A DNA stretch of 64,000 nucleotides. It comes from Solenopsis invicta. Taxonomy: Eukaryota > Arthropoda > Insecta > Hymenoptera > Formicidae. The notes below the pieces were generated by a model, which saw only the letters and a list, made by a program, of their open reading frames with translations, made no database searches and was not told the DNA's origin. Shown piece after piece: positions 43,287 through 53,643 of this stretch. The translations under genes were made by a program, and so were the position numbers. The stretch covers positions 9,202,016 to 9,266,015 of the forward strand of contig NC_052664.1 in NCBI RefSeq assembly GCF_016802725.1. The letters run 5' to 3'. Every line of letters starts with the position of its first letter. Within the stretch, counting starts at the first letter, position 1.

Positions 43287-44036
43287 CAGGGGGTCGATTG
43301 CGTATTCCAAAACCTAGTGAAAATGGTAAAAGTGAGCTCTCACTCGATTGGCTACTTTTCACCATAGTGGAAATGCGACATTTCTCACGTGACATTGCTC
43401 GGCAAGTATTTTGATGTCGAGTTCAATCAAACTGTGTCGAATTTGGTCGAGTTTGCGGAGTCTTGTATCGTTTCAGAATGGAGTACCTTTTACTTTTTAT
43501 CGAGCAAGAGGAAAATGCGAATTAGAAAAAAAATTAGAAAAAGAAATTTAAATTTATTAAGAAAGAAACTGAAAGATACTCAGGATACATTCGATATTCT
43601 AGATAATATATTCTAGATAATACATTGTAAAATTGTATAAAGTATATAAATAAATTAATAATTATATAAGTATATAAATAATAAATAACAATAAATAAAT
43701 AATAAGATATAAATAATATAAGTATATATTATAAATCAATTATGCAATATTTACGCACCGTTTTTTTTAAATTGATATCTTACTCGGAACACGTCAGTCG
43801 TTAACAGGAGGGACTTTGAGATTATTGGAGATTAACTCAGAGGCGATGCACCGTTTTTTAAAGGTTATGTGAAGTTTTCTACCATTTCTCGCACTCGCAT
43901 TTGTGATTTTCACTCACGTGAGCATAGGGATATCGCAGTTTCACTATGCTCATAGCCAATCGCGCGTATTTTTTCATGTGAGATGAAAATACGAGAAGTG
44001 AGAAAAGTCGACAAAGATACACAATCGACCCCCAGG
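43287..44036. mobile_element. TIR element of 0.75 kb (CAGGGGGTCGATTG)
   Basis: CAGGGGGTCGATTGCGTATT on the left; complement of right CTGGGGGTCGATTGTGTATC. The arms share GAGTGA...CACGTGA and GCC/GGC-AATCG blocks imperfectly. Non-coding. Confidence 0.6.
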
Positions 44037-45196
44037 AGTGGAGAGCTGTCCGAGCTTTGAACTGTCGGAGCATTCTACATACCACATTCTACCGCCCCTC
44101 CCCACTGTGGCCCAATGCGCGCTGATTATACAATTAAGCTGTAATATTTCGCGTCTTCGATATCGTACACATATTTGCAAACGAGAAGAGTCACGTATTG
44201 TCGATTATGATTACGCGTGTGTGCGTGTGTCTTGTACGACGGTGAGCCGGTGAACACGCGTCAAGAAACGAATCGGTACACAGGGAATAACACATTGATG
44301 CACGTGACTAACACATATATATGCATGCGTACTTCGTTTTATTTTTTTGCAATGTTGCGCAAAAGCTACTTGTCATTGTCCGACATATGAATAATGATTC
44401 TTCGCGGACAATGTCCAAAGAGAGGATATAAAAAGTTTATATTATGCTACGAGTTAACTCTGTACACATGATTTGACAGAATAAATAACTCAATGTATTT
44501 CTTTTCTTTGAAAAATTAAGAACATAATTAGTTATTACATTTATATACAATTCTTTTTAATAAAAACTATACAAATACTTTTTTTTTACTCAATGTAGAA
44601 TTTTTTTACACTTGTAAAAGTAATAATTCATTCAAAAGTGTTGTGATTCAACATATTATAATACAACCTATATAACAAAAACTAAAGATAAAGGACATCA
44701 AGAAACAAAGTGATATTAAATAATGTCTTAATAATATTTTATTATCAAAGAGAAAGAAAAGTCAAAATGTATTAATTTGACATCATATTAACTAATTACA
44801 AAATGACCAACAAATTTAATTAATATAATATAAAATTGCCATTACTTCGACTTTTCTGTTCTCCTTGGGTTAATAACATTTTTATTGTCAATAAGATATC
44901 ATTGAAACATTATTTGACGTTATCTTGTTTACTAGGATCCTATACATTCTAAGGATTTTTGCAGGACGTTTCTTGAATAAAGTATGTCATGTGAGAACAC
45001 TTATCTAATCTTGTTTACTCAATCTTTCCTTTATACATCCTTTTTTTACTGCTTTATATTCTTATCAGTTTAACATTGTTGTTTGCTACTGAATCTTAGA
45101 GTTAGGTGATAATTGCTGCGCAACAAATTGTCTGTCAAAATCTCTTAAGAAACTATTGTATATTAATTAATATATATTTTTTTATTTACACAGAGA
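44037..45196 (+). promoter_or_regulatory. Upstream region of the SLC10-like gene
   Basis: No transposon ends are obvious here. The segment 44040-44330 is GC-richer than its surroundings. ACGACGGTGAGCC at 44236-44248 could be a splice donor of a 5' untranslated exon. The coding exon is preceded by a polypyrimidine/CAG acceptor (to 45193), which implies an upstream non-coding exon. The promoter itself was not identified. Confidence 0.3.
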
Positions 45197-45490
45197 ATGG
45201 CAGGTTCTATATATATAATAGGAATACTGCTGTTGGGAGGGACAACAGCTTGGACCATTGATATTATACAAGATATAACTATACATATGAATGAAGTAAT
45301 CTCAGTCCCATTTACCATATATAAAAATGTCAGTTTATCTTATCCACAATGGGTTGTGAGTGCAGATCAAAATATTGCAATACCAAGTTTTGAAGTGACA
45401 ATGTCAAACGAAACTTTGATCAATGGTATTTTAAATATCACTGGTGTATTTCTTGGTAGAACAAAATTAACATTTACTCGAACAGAAATG
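45197..45490 (+). CDS. SLC10-like gene, coding exon 1
   Basis: ATG at 45197 two or four bases after a CAG acceptor; donor ATG|GTAAGT. 98 codons: signal peptide and N-terminal domain (WTIDIIQDITIHMNEVISVP, SYPQWVVSADQNIAIPSFEV, GVFLGRTKLTFTRTEM). Confidence 0.85.
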
Positions 45491-45801
45491 GTAAGTAAGT
45501 GAACATTTAATTTATTTAATTTTTATTTTTTGTTTAATTAACATTTAATTTTTGTATTTTATTTTTAAAGATAATCAAGGTTTTTTTTTAGGATGAAGAC
45601 AGCCAGGAAGTATCTCTTATAACTGTAATACGACAGGAACGCACAATAGATTCTATATTTACTGCCAGTGTAGCAATACTTGTATCTATTTTATATATTA
45701 ATTTTGGCTGCGCCATGGATTGGAGCATATGCCGCAATGCATTAAGAAGGCCAATAGGACCAGGCATAGGTTTCTTCTGTCAATTTTTAATCATGCCATT
45801 G
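45197..45801 (+). CDS. SLC10 (sodium/bile-acid cotransporter, P3-like) family, first two coding exons
   Basis: Exons 45197-45490 and 45592-45801 (GT-AG, phase 0) give 168 residues. A signal sequence (MAGSIYIIGILLLGGTTAWT) starts a luminal/extracellular domain with possible N-glycosylation sites NVS, NET and NIT. It is followed by QERTIDSIFTASVAILVSIL, YINFGCAMDWSICRNALRRP and IGPGIGFFCQFLIMPL. The N-FGCAMDW...RP-GP-IGFFCQF-IMP block is the first membrane pair of SLC10 transporters. The long N-terminal domain resembles the SLC10A3 (P3)-like insect proteins often annotated as ileal sodium/bile-acid cotransporter. Function in insects is uncertain (sterol or organic anion with sodium). The remaining seven or so helices are not seen before position 64000; the next intron is at least 18 kb of transposons. 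Confidence 0.82.
45592..45801 (+). CDS. SLC10-like gene, coding exon 2
   Basis: Acceptor TTTTTTTAG, donor TTG|GTAAGA, 70 codons in phase 0. It begins DEDSQEVSLITVIRQE and contains the first two predicted membrane helices and the GCAMDW motif. Confidence 0.87.
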
Positions 45802-46411
45802 GTAAGACTATTTGTCTCTTTAAATATGTTAGATATATTGAAAAAATTTATATATAGATATACTTTGGGTAAGGTGATATAATTTCAAATAATTCTGAAA
45901 TAAAATTTTTGAGAGTCAAGTTTAATAATTCTGATCTCATTGTCAACAATTAATTGCTTGTCAATTTCACTGTGTAAAAGTTGTGAAAAACTTAGAAAAT
46001 TCTTTTTCTTCAATAGTACACACAAAAATATTAATTCTACTACTAAGAAAACTGTTTACTTAATTTTTTTCTTGTAACGATTATCTTTAACAAAAGATAA
46101 TTTCTTAATAATCTTCTTAAAGTATTCTTATCACAAATTTTAGAAAAATTTATTATTATATGAAAAAAAGAATTTATACTTTTTTTAAAATATAAAATAT
46201 ATAATATACAATTATATCGAAGAAAGATCAAAGTAACAGTCAAATTTAATTTTTGTTTGAACTTAATATTGTTGATTAAAGTAATAAATTATTATAATTC
46301 AGAAAATATTTTGAATAAATTTGATGCTTATAATCAACCTATGATAGATTTGCGGATATATGAATTTATGAAATACTTGAAATAATTGGTTCAAATATAT
46401 ATTTTTCTGTA
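45802..46411. other. SLC10-like intron 2, left part
   Basis: AT-rich intron with no exon or repeat end recognised before the TGTACA at 46412. Confidence 0.45.
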
Positions 46412-46417
46412 TGTACA

Positions 46418-47728
46418 GTGCGTTGCATTGATGCCTGGAGTACCAATTTTTAGGGACCACGTTTCTTTCTTGATTATTTTTATGTTCATGACTGAATGCT
46501 GCGGTGATCGTTGACGGCAGCATTTGGTCATATACGTAAAAATAACTAAGAAAGAAACGTAGTTCTTAAAAGTTCTTCGGTACCCCAGGGGGTCAATCAT
46601 GTAATTTCACGTGGAACTTTTCACGTTTCACTTTTCACGTTTCACTTTTCACTTTTCATTTTTCATTTTTCACTCATAGAGAGTTCACGTGAATCTTTTC
46701 ACACATAGCGATTATGTATGAATAATGCGCGGAAGTTTAGTTTAGGATCCGAAATTCACCATTAGAGTCTCTATCATTGCAACTATCAAGCGATCGTGAA
46801 AAAAGTTTCTACCTGCTTTTACAGTATAACTTCTACTGTAAAAATTTTATTATATAAAAAAAATATTCATAAATAAATAGCAATATTTCTTAGTTATATT
46901 GCATAAACTTAATTTACAAATATAATATATATTACATTTATTTTTAATGATCCATATATTGTAACAACTATTTTATTATGTAGTAATCTAATACTCAAAA
47001 TTACATTGTAATTTAATTCAAACATTGTTTTTCAAAATTAATTTTAATTAGTTTTTTATGTGTGCAAATTTTAAAGTAAATTAATTTCATTAGTCATTAA
47101 ATTTAACTTTGTTTAATTAAAAAATATTGAATAATTTAGAATACGACCTTGATCAAAACTGAATTCTCCGCTCACACATGTATTTTCCAAATTAATAAGT
47201 TATAAACACTTACATGATTGATTAATATTCTATTTCACAAGACGCACCTTTCTTATATCATTGTGTATCAAAACGCGTTTAAAGTATATTTTTATCTAAA
47301 TTTGCATTTGATGAAACCTCATTCTATATAATTATCAAAATATCAATTTGTCAAATATAAATATCAAATCTAATTACATCACAAAAGCATTATTTTTATT
47401 TATGTATGTATTACTTTATCCTATCAACGCAATGCAATACCAAAAAGGTTAATCTCTTCAATAATACCTCTTCAAACTGTTACCACACTTTCATTCTTAT
47501 TTCAAAATACATACAATTTATTAATTCCCTAAATTTTCACCTTTTCGCCATCACGGCTGATGGCGAAAAAGTTCACGTGAAAAAGTTCATATTTCCGCTC
47601 ATGAGTGAGTTACATGATTCCGTGGAATCGTACATGATCGTGCAGTTCACGTGAAACTTTTCACTTTTCACGTTTCCGCCCTAGGGGAAATGTTACATGA
47701 TAGACCCCCAGGCATCAATGCAACGCAT
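46418..47728. mobile_element. GTGCGTTGCATTGATGCC element, copy 1 (TGTACA-flanked), split by a younger foldback
   Basis: Outer ends GTGCGTTGCATTGATGCCTG and GGCATCAATGCAACGCAT, flanked by TGTACA (46412-46417 and 47729-47734). The left arm holds a hairpin (AGGGACCACGTTTCTTTCTT ... AAGAAAGAAACGTAGTTCTT). From about 46590 it is interrupted by a 1.1 kb element. A second copy lies at 49757-50299. Confidence 0.8.
46590..47708. mobile_element. GGGTCAATCATGTAA element, copy 1 (1.1 kb)
   Basis: Ends GGGTCAATCATGTAATTTCA and, in complement, GGGTCTATCATGTAACATTT. Near the ends, motifs of the type TTTCACGTGAA and TTTTCAC are repeated. Flanked by a short repeat of about CCAGG. A second, inverted copy of similar length is at 55754-56877. 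Only short frames exist, so it is non-autonomous. Nested inside the 46418-47728 element. Confidence 0.75.
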
Positions 47729-48044
47729 TGTACACAAGTTTATTTTAAGTAAAATTCTGTGTACACTGCCCATCATCGATTCGACAGCGATAGTAGATAA
47801 CTAACTTATAGACGCCATAGGTCTAGTTTCCATCGAGGCATTAATCTGCATCCAATCCGGTGTAGAACCAAATTGAAGTCGATGGAAACATGTCGGATTG
47901 AGCTCATTGCAGTTCACTCTTACTTTGATCCACAAGTTCTAGTGGAGTGGCAGCGAATTGAACCCGGTGGAAACGGTTGCAACTAATAGCGAATTTGGTC
48001 GGATGCGTTAGTGTGCACTAGTGCATATTAAAGCCGTTGTATAC

Positions 48045-48390
48045 CTAAAGACTTTGATTTTGTCCATGGGAAAATTTTCCAAACTGAGAAGTCACCACTT
48101 TCTACGTACTCGCAATTCGTGATTAATGAAACGACTAGAGCTTATTGGTTGTTACGTTAATCATGAACTGTAAGTATGTAGAAAGATAACGACTTCTCAG
48201 TTTGAACAATTTTCCTATGGGAGGGTTCCGATAGCGCACATCCCGATAGCTCACCAACCAATCATCTTGACTTATCTAACCCAACTTACGGAAAATCTCT
48301 AGGCATCTGCCATTGTGAGTGGTTTGTGTGCTATCGGGATGTGCGCTATTGGGACCCGCCGTTTTCCTATGGACAGAATCAAAGTCTTTG
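48045..48390. mobile_element. CCCAAGG palindrome element, copy c, split by a MITE (third level)
   Basis: The left arm CCTAAAGACTTTGATTTTGT and right arm GACAGAATCAAAGTCTTTGG are diverged from other copies. Degenerate flanks (TGTATA, TATAGA). The right arm is split at 48220 by a younger MITE. Confidence 0.75.
48221..48361. mobile_element. MITE with about 9-11 bp duplication (innermost level)
   Basis: GAGGGTTCCGATAGCGCACA ... TGTGCGCTATTGGGACCCGC (approx.), flanked by TTTTCCTATGG (48210-48220 and 48362-48372). Core CTTGACTTATCTAACCCAAC as in its relatives. Confidence 0.82.
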
Positions 48391-49011
48391 GGTATAGATT
48401 GATCTAGTATAAAAATAAACTGCAAATATCTTGACTGGCGAAATTTTTAATACTTGTATCTTATCAAATAACATAAAAGAGAAAATTGTATAATTTAATC
48501 TGTTTATATATTTATACTGACAATGAACACACATCTTACATCAATTCATGTACGTTGACCTTAATGTGCACTAGTGCATACTGGTGCAGTCCAACCGATT
48601 TGCTATAATTAAAACTGAATAGTGCCAACCTGTATTTATCTCATTCCATGTTTGCGGATGATGGGTGCTGTAAAAAAGCTTAAAGAGGTTAAAAATCGCA
48701 TATAATTCATCATAGAAATTTAATAAAAATCTATAGGTTTAGATAAAATTATATAAAATAATTCTATTTTATTTTAATATATATTCTATAAAGTTAAGTT
48801 GGCCTTACTGAAATATCAATTGTCTTTACTTCTATTCCACTTCCAGTGGGAAAAAAAAACACTAGACTTGACTTGCACCGAATGGAGCCGAATTGAGCGT
48901 ATCGGTGGAAACTAGACCATAGTCTAACATATACAATTATATGCTAAATGGTGGCGTCGATAAGTTAATCATCTACTATAACCCGTCGAATCGATGACGG
49001 GCAGTTATACA

Positions 49012-49196
49012 GTCGTGAGCTAAAAGGTTGCAACACATTTTCTTCAATGGTTTTTGGAATGTAGACTTGCTCATCGAACAGTGAACATAATTGATTCTTA
49101 TCTGGGGATCCAACCAATTACGTTTGCCGATCGATGAGCAATTCTACATTCCAAAAACCATCGAAGAAAATGTGTTGCAACTTTTTAGCTTACGAC
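49012..49196. mobile_element. GTCGTG palindrome element, copy 4 (diverged)
   Basis: GTCGTGAGCTAAAAGGTTGC ... GCAACTTTTTAGCTTACGAC; arms share TTTTTGGAATGTAGACTTGC. Left flank TATACA (49006-49011), right flank TGTACA (49197-49202), each shared with a neighbouring element. Confidence 0.82.
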
Positions 49197-49202
49197 TGTA
49201 CA

Positions 49203-49547
49203 CCCAAGGACTTTGATTCTGTCCATGGGGAAATTTTCCAAACTGAGAAGTCGCTATCTTTCTACATACTTACAGATCGTGTTTAACGTAATGACAAATA
49301 AGCTTTAGTCGTTTCATTAATCATAAACTGCAAGTATGTAGAAAGTGGTGACTTCTCAGTTTGGAAAATTTTCCCATGGACAGAATCAAAGGCCGGTATT
49401 CATAGTCGATTCTTATATTTAAGATCATCTTAAGTATCATCTTAAGATGCCATCAACCAATCAAAGAGCCATATTAGCATCTTAAGATGTTACTTGAGAC
49501 GATCTTGAAATAAGAATCGACTATGAATACCGGCCAAAGTCCTTGTA
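49203..49547. mobile_element. CCCAAGG palindrome element, copy d, split by a MITE
   Basis: CCCAAGGACTTTGATTCTGT on the left; right end AAAGTCCTTG. TGTACA lies on both sides (49197-49202 and 49548-49553). A GGCCGG MITE is inserted in the right arm at 49391-49535. Confidence 0.83.
49391..49535. mobile_element. GGCCGGTATTCATAGTCGATT MITE
   Basis: A 145-bp palindrome GGCCGGTATTCATAGTCGAT ... ATCGACTATGAATACCGGCC with AAA on each side (3-bp duplication). Rich in ATCTTAAG motifs. Confidence 0.85.
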
Positions 49548-49553
49548 TGTACA

Positions 49554-49750
49554 CCCAAGGACTTTGATTCTGTCCATGGGGAAATTTTCCAAACTGAAAA
49601 GTTGTTATCTTTCTACATACTTACAGTTCATGATTAACGTACCGACTAATAAGCTCTAGTCGTTTCATTAATCATGAACTGCGAGTATGTAGAAAGTGGT
49701 GACTTCTCAGTTTGGAAAATTTTCCCATGGACAGAATCAAAGTCATTGGG
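49554..49750. mobile_element. CCCAAGG palindrome element, copy e
   Basis: CCCAAGGACTTTGATTCTGT ... ACAGAATCAAAGTCATTGGG. TGTACA flanks at 49548-49553 and 49751-49756, each shared with the neighbour. Confidence 0.87.
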
Positions 49751-49776
49751 TGTACAGTGCGTTGCATTGATGTCTG

Positions 49777-50142
49777 TAGCGAGATTCTGTAACTCTTAAC
49801 AACAGCTAGGAATATCGTTACGTGTCGTTGCGCAGCTTTTCTACCATGTATAATGTCCTAGTTTACACCGAGCACTTGATACGCGTACTAACTAGTAATT
49901 TTCTATTAAATTATCTTAATTTCGGAAATAAATTAAAAAAATAGTATATTAAGTTGGTACAATATGAATCAAAATAATTAAATATATGTATTATGTATAC
50001 ACGCATTGTCGAAAGTAAGATAAATTAATAGAAAGTTACGAGTTAGTATGCGTATCAAGTGCTCGGTGTAAACTAGACCAATATCTGCGCAACGACGCTT
50101 TAACGATACCGAATTGTCGCTAAGGAGTTACAGAATCTCGCT
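49777..50142. mobile_element. TAGCGAGATTCTGTAACTC element
   Basis: TAGCGAGATTCTGTAACTCT ... AGTTACAGAATCTCGCTA with a CTG duplication. Contains the TTTACACCGAG element at 49858-50085. Confidence 0.78.
49858..50085. mobile_element. CTAGTTTACACCGAGCAC MITE, copy 2 (third level)
   Basis: CTAGTTTACACCGAGCACTT and its inverse AAGTGCTCGGTGTAAACTAG, with arms like the copy at 39111-39336. Confidence 0.8.
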
Positions 50143-50381
50143 ACTGGGGTACCGATTTTAGGGACCACGTTTCTTTCTTGATTATTTTTATGTTCATGAC
50201 TGAATGCTGCGGTGATCGTTGACGGCAGCATTTGGTCATGAACGTAAAAATAACTAAGAAAGAAACGTGGTCCTTAAAATCGGTATCCCAGGCATCAATC
50301 AGCTTAATATAGTATTCTTTAAATTTATGGCCGAAATTACGATAATTTAATAAAAAATTACTAGTTAGTTCGTGTATTAAG

Positions 50382-51163
50382 GGTGTATTCCGAAAGTTTT
50401 ATTGAAAATAGTTTTTGTAATCATAAAGTAACTAGCACTGTAACTAACTACGCTGTGTTCCGTAATGTAAGTTGAATTTGTGATTATTGTTGGTTTGCAA
50501 AATATTATTTACTGACAATAATTTTGATTTTAAAATAGGAATTGAAGAACACAAGAACTTCCAAAGATTGAAAATTGACTGCAAAGTTTGTTTGTAGGAT
50601 AAATTTTTTGATATTGCTAATATTGATATTATTATTTTATAATCACTTACACTTATTTGATTTGGTTTGAAATAAGTATGAAATCATATAATAATATTTA
50701 ATAAAAGTCTATTATTTATAAGCATGCCAGCTAAGCTACTGTAGTCTTATCAACTATTTAAACAGAATCAATTTTATCATGCACTATTAGAGCACACAAA
50801 CGGATATAATCTAATTTACTTACAATTAATAATTTAAAATTAATCACAACTTGCAATTTTTAGCTTCACGGAATTTTTGGAAATCTATCTTTTACTTAAT
50901 TATTATTTTAAAATAAAAATTATTGTTAGTAAATATTATTTTAATAATACATGATTATAATTGTTTTAATAAATAATACGTCATTAAAATTATTTTATAA
51001 ATAATTAAATTACAAGAAATTAAACTAACTTCTGTAATGGTCTCTGCAAGTTAACAAAATCACAAACTCAACTTTTATTACGGAACACAGCGTAGTTAGT
51101 TACAGTGTAACCAACTTTATTATTAAAAGGGATATTTTCGATAGAATTTTCAAAATACACCCT
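50382..51163. mobile_element. GGTGTATTCCGAAAG foldback, copy 1 (0.78 kb)
   Basis: GGGTGTATTCCGAAAGTTTT on the left; complement of the right GGTGTATTTTGAAAATTCTA. Both arms carry GTAACTAACTACGCTGTGTT (or inverse) and long AT-rich palindromic interiors. Non-coding. Confidence 0.7.
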
Positions 51164-51190
51164 TTAATCATAAGCCTAGTTTACACCGAG

Positions 51191-53509
51191 TACTTGGGGT
51201 GTATTCTGAAAGTTCTATCGAAAATATCTCTTTTAATAATAAAGTTGGTAACACTGTAATTAACTACGCTGTGTTCGGTAATAAAAGTTGTGTTTGTGAT
51301 TTCCTTAGCTTGCAGAGACCATCGGAGAAGTTAATTTAATTTCTTGTAATTTAATTATTTATAAAATAATTTTAATGACGTATTATTTATTAAAATAATT
51401 CTAATCATGTATTATTAAAATAATATTTAGTAACAATAATTTTTATTTTAAAATAGGAATTAAGCAAAAGATAGATTTCCAAAAATTCCATAAAACTAAA
51501 AATCGTAAGTTTTGATTAATTTTAAATTATTAATTGTAAGTATAAATTTATAAATTATATCTGTTTGTGTCCACTAATAGTGCATGATAAAATTTATTCT
51601 GTTTAAGTAGTTAAAGAGGCTACAGTAGCTTAGCTGGCATGCTTAAAATTGTTAGACTTTTATTAAATATTATTATAATATAATTTCAGACTTATTTCAT
51701 ACAAAATCAAATAAGTGGAAGATTATAAAAAAGTAATATCAATATTAGTAATATCAAAAAATTTATCCTACAAACACACTTTGCAGTTAATTTTTAGTCT
51801 TTAGAAGTTCTTGTGCTGTACATTTCCTATTTTAAAATCAAAATTATTGTCAGTAAATAATATTTTAATCATTAATACATGATTACAATTATTTTATGAA
51901 TAATTAAAATACAAGAAATTAAACTAACCTCTTTGCTGATCTTTGCAAGACAACAATAATTACAAATTCAACTTACATTACGGAACACAGTGGGTGTTTA
52001 CGATAACTAATCGGATCTCGGATTGGATTGAACAATGGTACTCAACGTAGGTATAGAAAATTTCCCTAGACTAATCGGATTGACGATTGCTGTCTCAAAT
52101 GTAATCCGATTGATGACGAAAGCGTGGAGACCGAGAAGCATGCTTGAAAAGTAAGTCTCTTTATTTTTTAAAATAATAACACAAAAAATCAAAGATAAAG
52201 TTAAAAAGGATGATTTGAATTTAGATTTATCGTAATTTTTTTTGTCTAAACACTGGATTTCGTTTAAATTTCTGTTTGTAAAAATTAATCTATTCTAAAG
52301 TTTGTGGTTATATCGGAAATAAATCAAAATTAATAAAACAATTATTAATTATTAGATACATATTAAAGCATATAATATTTCAAGCATATCATATAGAATT
52401 CCTGTTTATTATAAACTTAGTAAAAATAAATTTGAAATTATTTAACTACATTATACATTAATCAAAATTAATTTATATGTTAAAAATCAATAATGTCTCT
52501 GAAAATGTTTTTTTTATTCTTTTCCAGATCGTAAATAAACTTCAACTCCAAGAATAAATAAAAATTACTGGAAAATGGACATGAAAAGGGCATTATTGAA
52601 CAATATCAATTTGTGCTAACTTAAAATTTGTAAAATCTGCTATTCTTTGTTAGTTGTTCATTAGAGAATAATAATATAAGAACGGAATGTACATAAATAA
52701 TATTAAAATAATTGTATGCATATATGATGCGTATATTCCATTTTTATATTATTACTCTCTAATAAACAATTAATAAAGAAAAGTAGATTTTACAAATTTT
52801 AAGTTAGCACAAATTGATATTGTTCAATAATGCCCTCTTCATATAAATCCATTTTCCAGTAATTTTTATTTATTCATGGAATTGAAGTTTATTTACGATT
52901 TGGAAAAGAATAAAAAGAACATTTTTAGAAACATTATTGATTTTTAACATATAAATTAATATTGATTAATGTGTAATGTAGTTGAATGATTTTAAAGTTA
53001 TTTTTACTAAGTTTATAATAAACAGAAATTCTATATGATATGCTTAAAATATTATATGCTTTAATTTGTACCTAACAATTAATAATTGTTTTATTAATTT
53101 TGATTTGTTTCCGATATAACCACAAACTTTAGAATAGATTAATTAATTTTTACAAATAGAAATTTAAACGAAATTTAGTGTTTAGACAAAAAAATATAAT
53201 AAATTTAAATTCAAATCATTCTTTTTAACTTTATCTTTGATTTTTTGTGTTATTATTTAAAAAAATAAAGAGACTTACTTTTCAAGTATGCTTCTCGGTC
53301 TCTACGCTTTGTCATCAATCAGATTACATTTGAGACAGCAATCGTCAATCCGATTAGCCTAGGGAAATTTTCTATACCTACGTTGAGTACCATTGTTCAA
53401 TCCAATTCGAGATCCGATTAGTTATCGTAAACACCCAGTGTAGTTAGTTACAGTACTACCAACTTTATGATTAAAAAAACTATTTTCAATAGAACTTTCA
53501 GAATACAAA
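51191..53509. mobile_element. GGTGTATTCTGAAAG foldback, copy 2, split by a younger foldback
   Basis: Left GGTGTATTCTGAAAGTTCTA, right ...AGAACTTTCAGAATAC. Same family as 50382-51163. The right arm is split by the 51992-53436 element. Confidence 0.7.
51992..53436. mobile_element. 1.45 kb near-complete palindrome (GGGTGTTTACGATAACTAATC)
   Basis: GGGTGTTTACGATAACTAAT on the left and ATTAGTTATCGTAAACACCC on the right. The two arms (about 700 bp each) pair along nearly their whole length, for example AGTAAGTCTCTTTATTTTTT, AAAATTACTGGAAAATGGA and TAACTTAAAATTTGTAAAAT, with a small loop near 52710. Flanked by a 3-bp AGT duplication. No coding frame. The arms have diverged at scattered positions. 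Confidence 0.85.
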
Positions 53510-53622
53510 GTAACAATTAAAGCTTATTAGTCGTTACGTTAATCATGAACTGTAAGTATGTAGAAAGATGGTGACTTTTCAGTTTGGAAAATTTCCCCAT
53601 GGATAGAATCATACACGCTGGG
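53510..53622. mobile_element. CCCAAGG palindrome element, copy f (right half only)
   Basis: The right half GCTTATTAGTCGTTACGTTA ... GGAAAATTTCCCCATGGATA ... CGCTGGG. The left half was lost or replaced by the preceding foldback. TGTACA follows at 53623-53628. Confidence 0.7.
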
Positions 53623-53643
53623 TGTACAGTCGTGTTCATTATA

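Larger units (their letters stand above)
47820..48918. mobile_element. GGTCTAGTTTCCATCG element (second level of nest)
   Basis: GGTCTAGTTTCCATCGAGGC on the left; complement of right GGTCTAGTTTCCACCGATAC. Flanked by a 3-bp ATA duplication inside the 47766-49004 element. It carries CCAATCCGGTGTAGAACC/CCATTCGGTGCAAG-type arms and is itself interrupted at about 48045. Confidence 0.75.
47766..49004. mobile_element. CTGCCCATCATCGATTCGAC element (outermost of a four-level nest)
   Basis: CTGCCCATCATCGATTCGAC on the left; complement of the right CTGCCCGTCATCGATTCGAC. Then TAGTAGAT(A/G)A(C/T)TAACTTAT. Left flank TGTACA (47760-47765); right flank TATACA (49006-49011), a degenerate form. It is interrupted at 47820 by another element. 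Confidence 0.75.
49757..50299. mobile_element. GTGCGTTGCATTGATG element, copy 2, split by a younger element
   Basis: The left end GTGCGTTGCATTGATGTCTG follows the TGTACA at 49751. The right part carries the AGGGACCACGTTTCTTTCTT hairpin and ends CCCAGGCATCAATC without a second TGTACA, so its right end is truncated. An element at 49777-50142 is inserted (CTG on both sides). Confidence 0.75.

Noticed and set aside
43214..43616. Two overlapping short + frames near the SLC10-like gene
   Set aside because: They fall within a TIR element (43287-44036) and one ends in a Lys/Arg-rich AT-biased stretch; no known domain.
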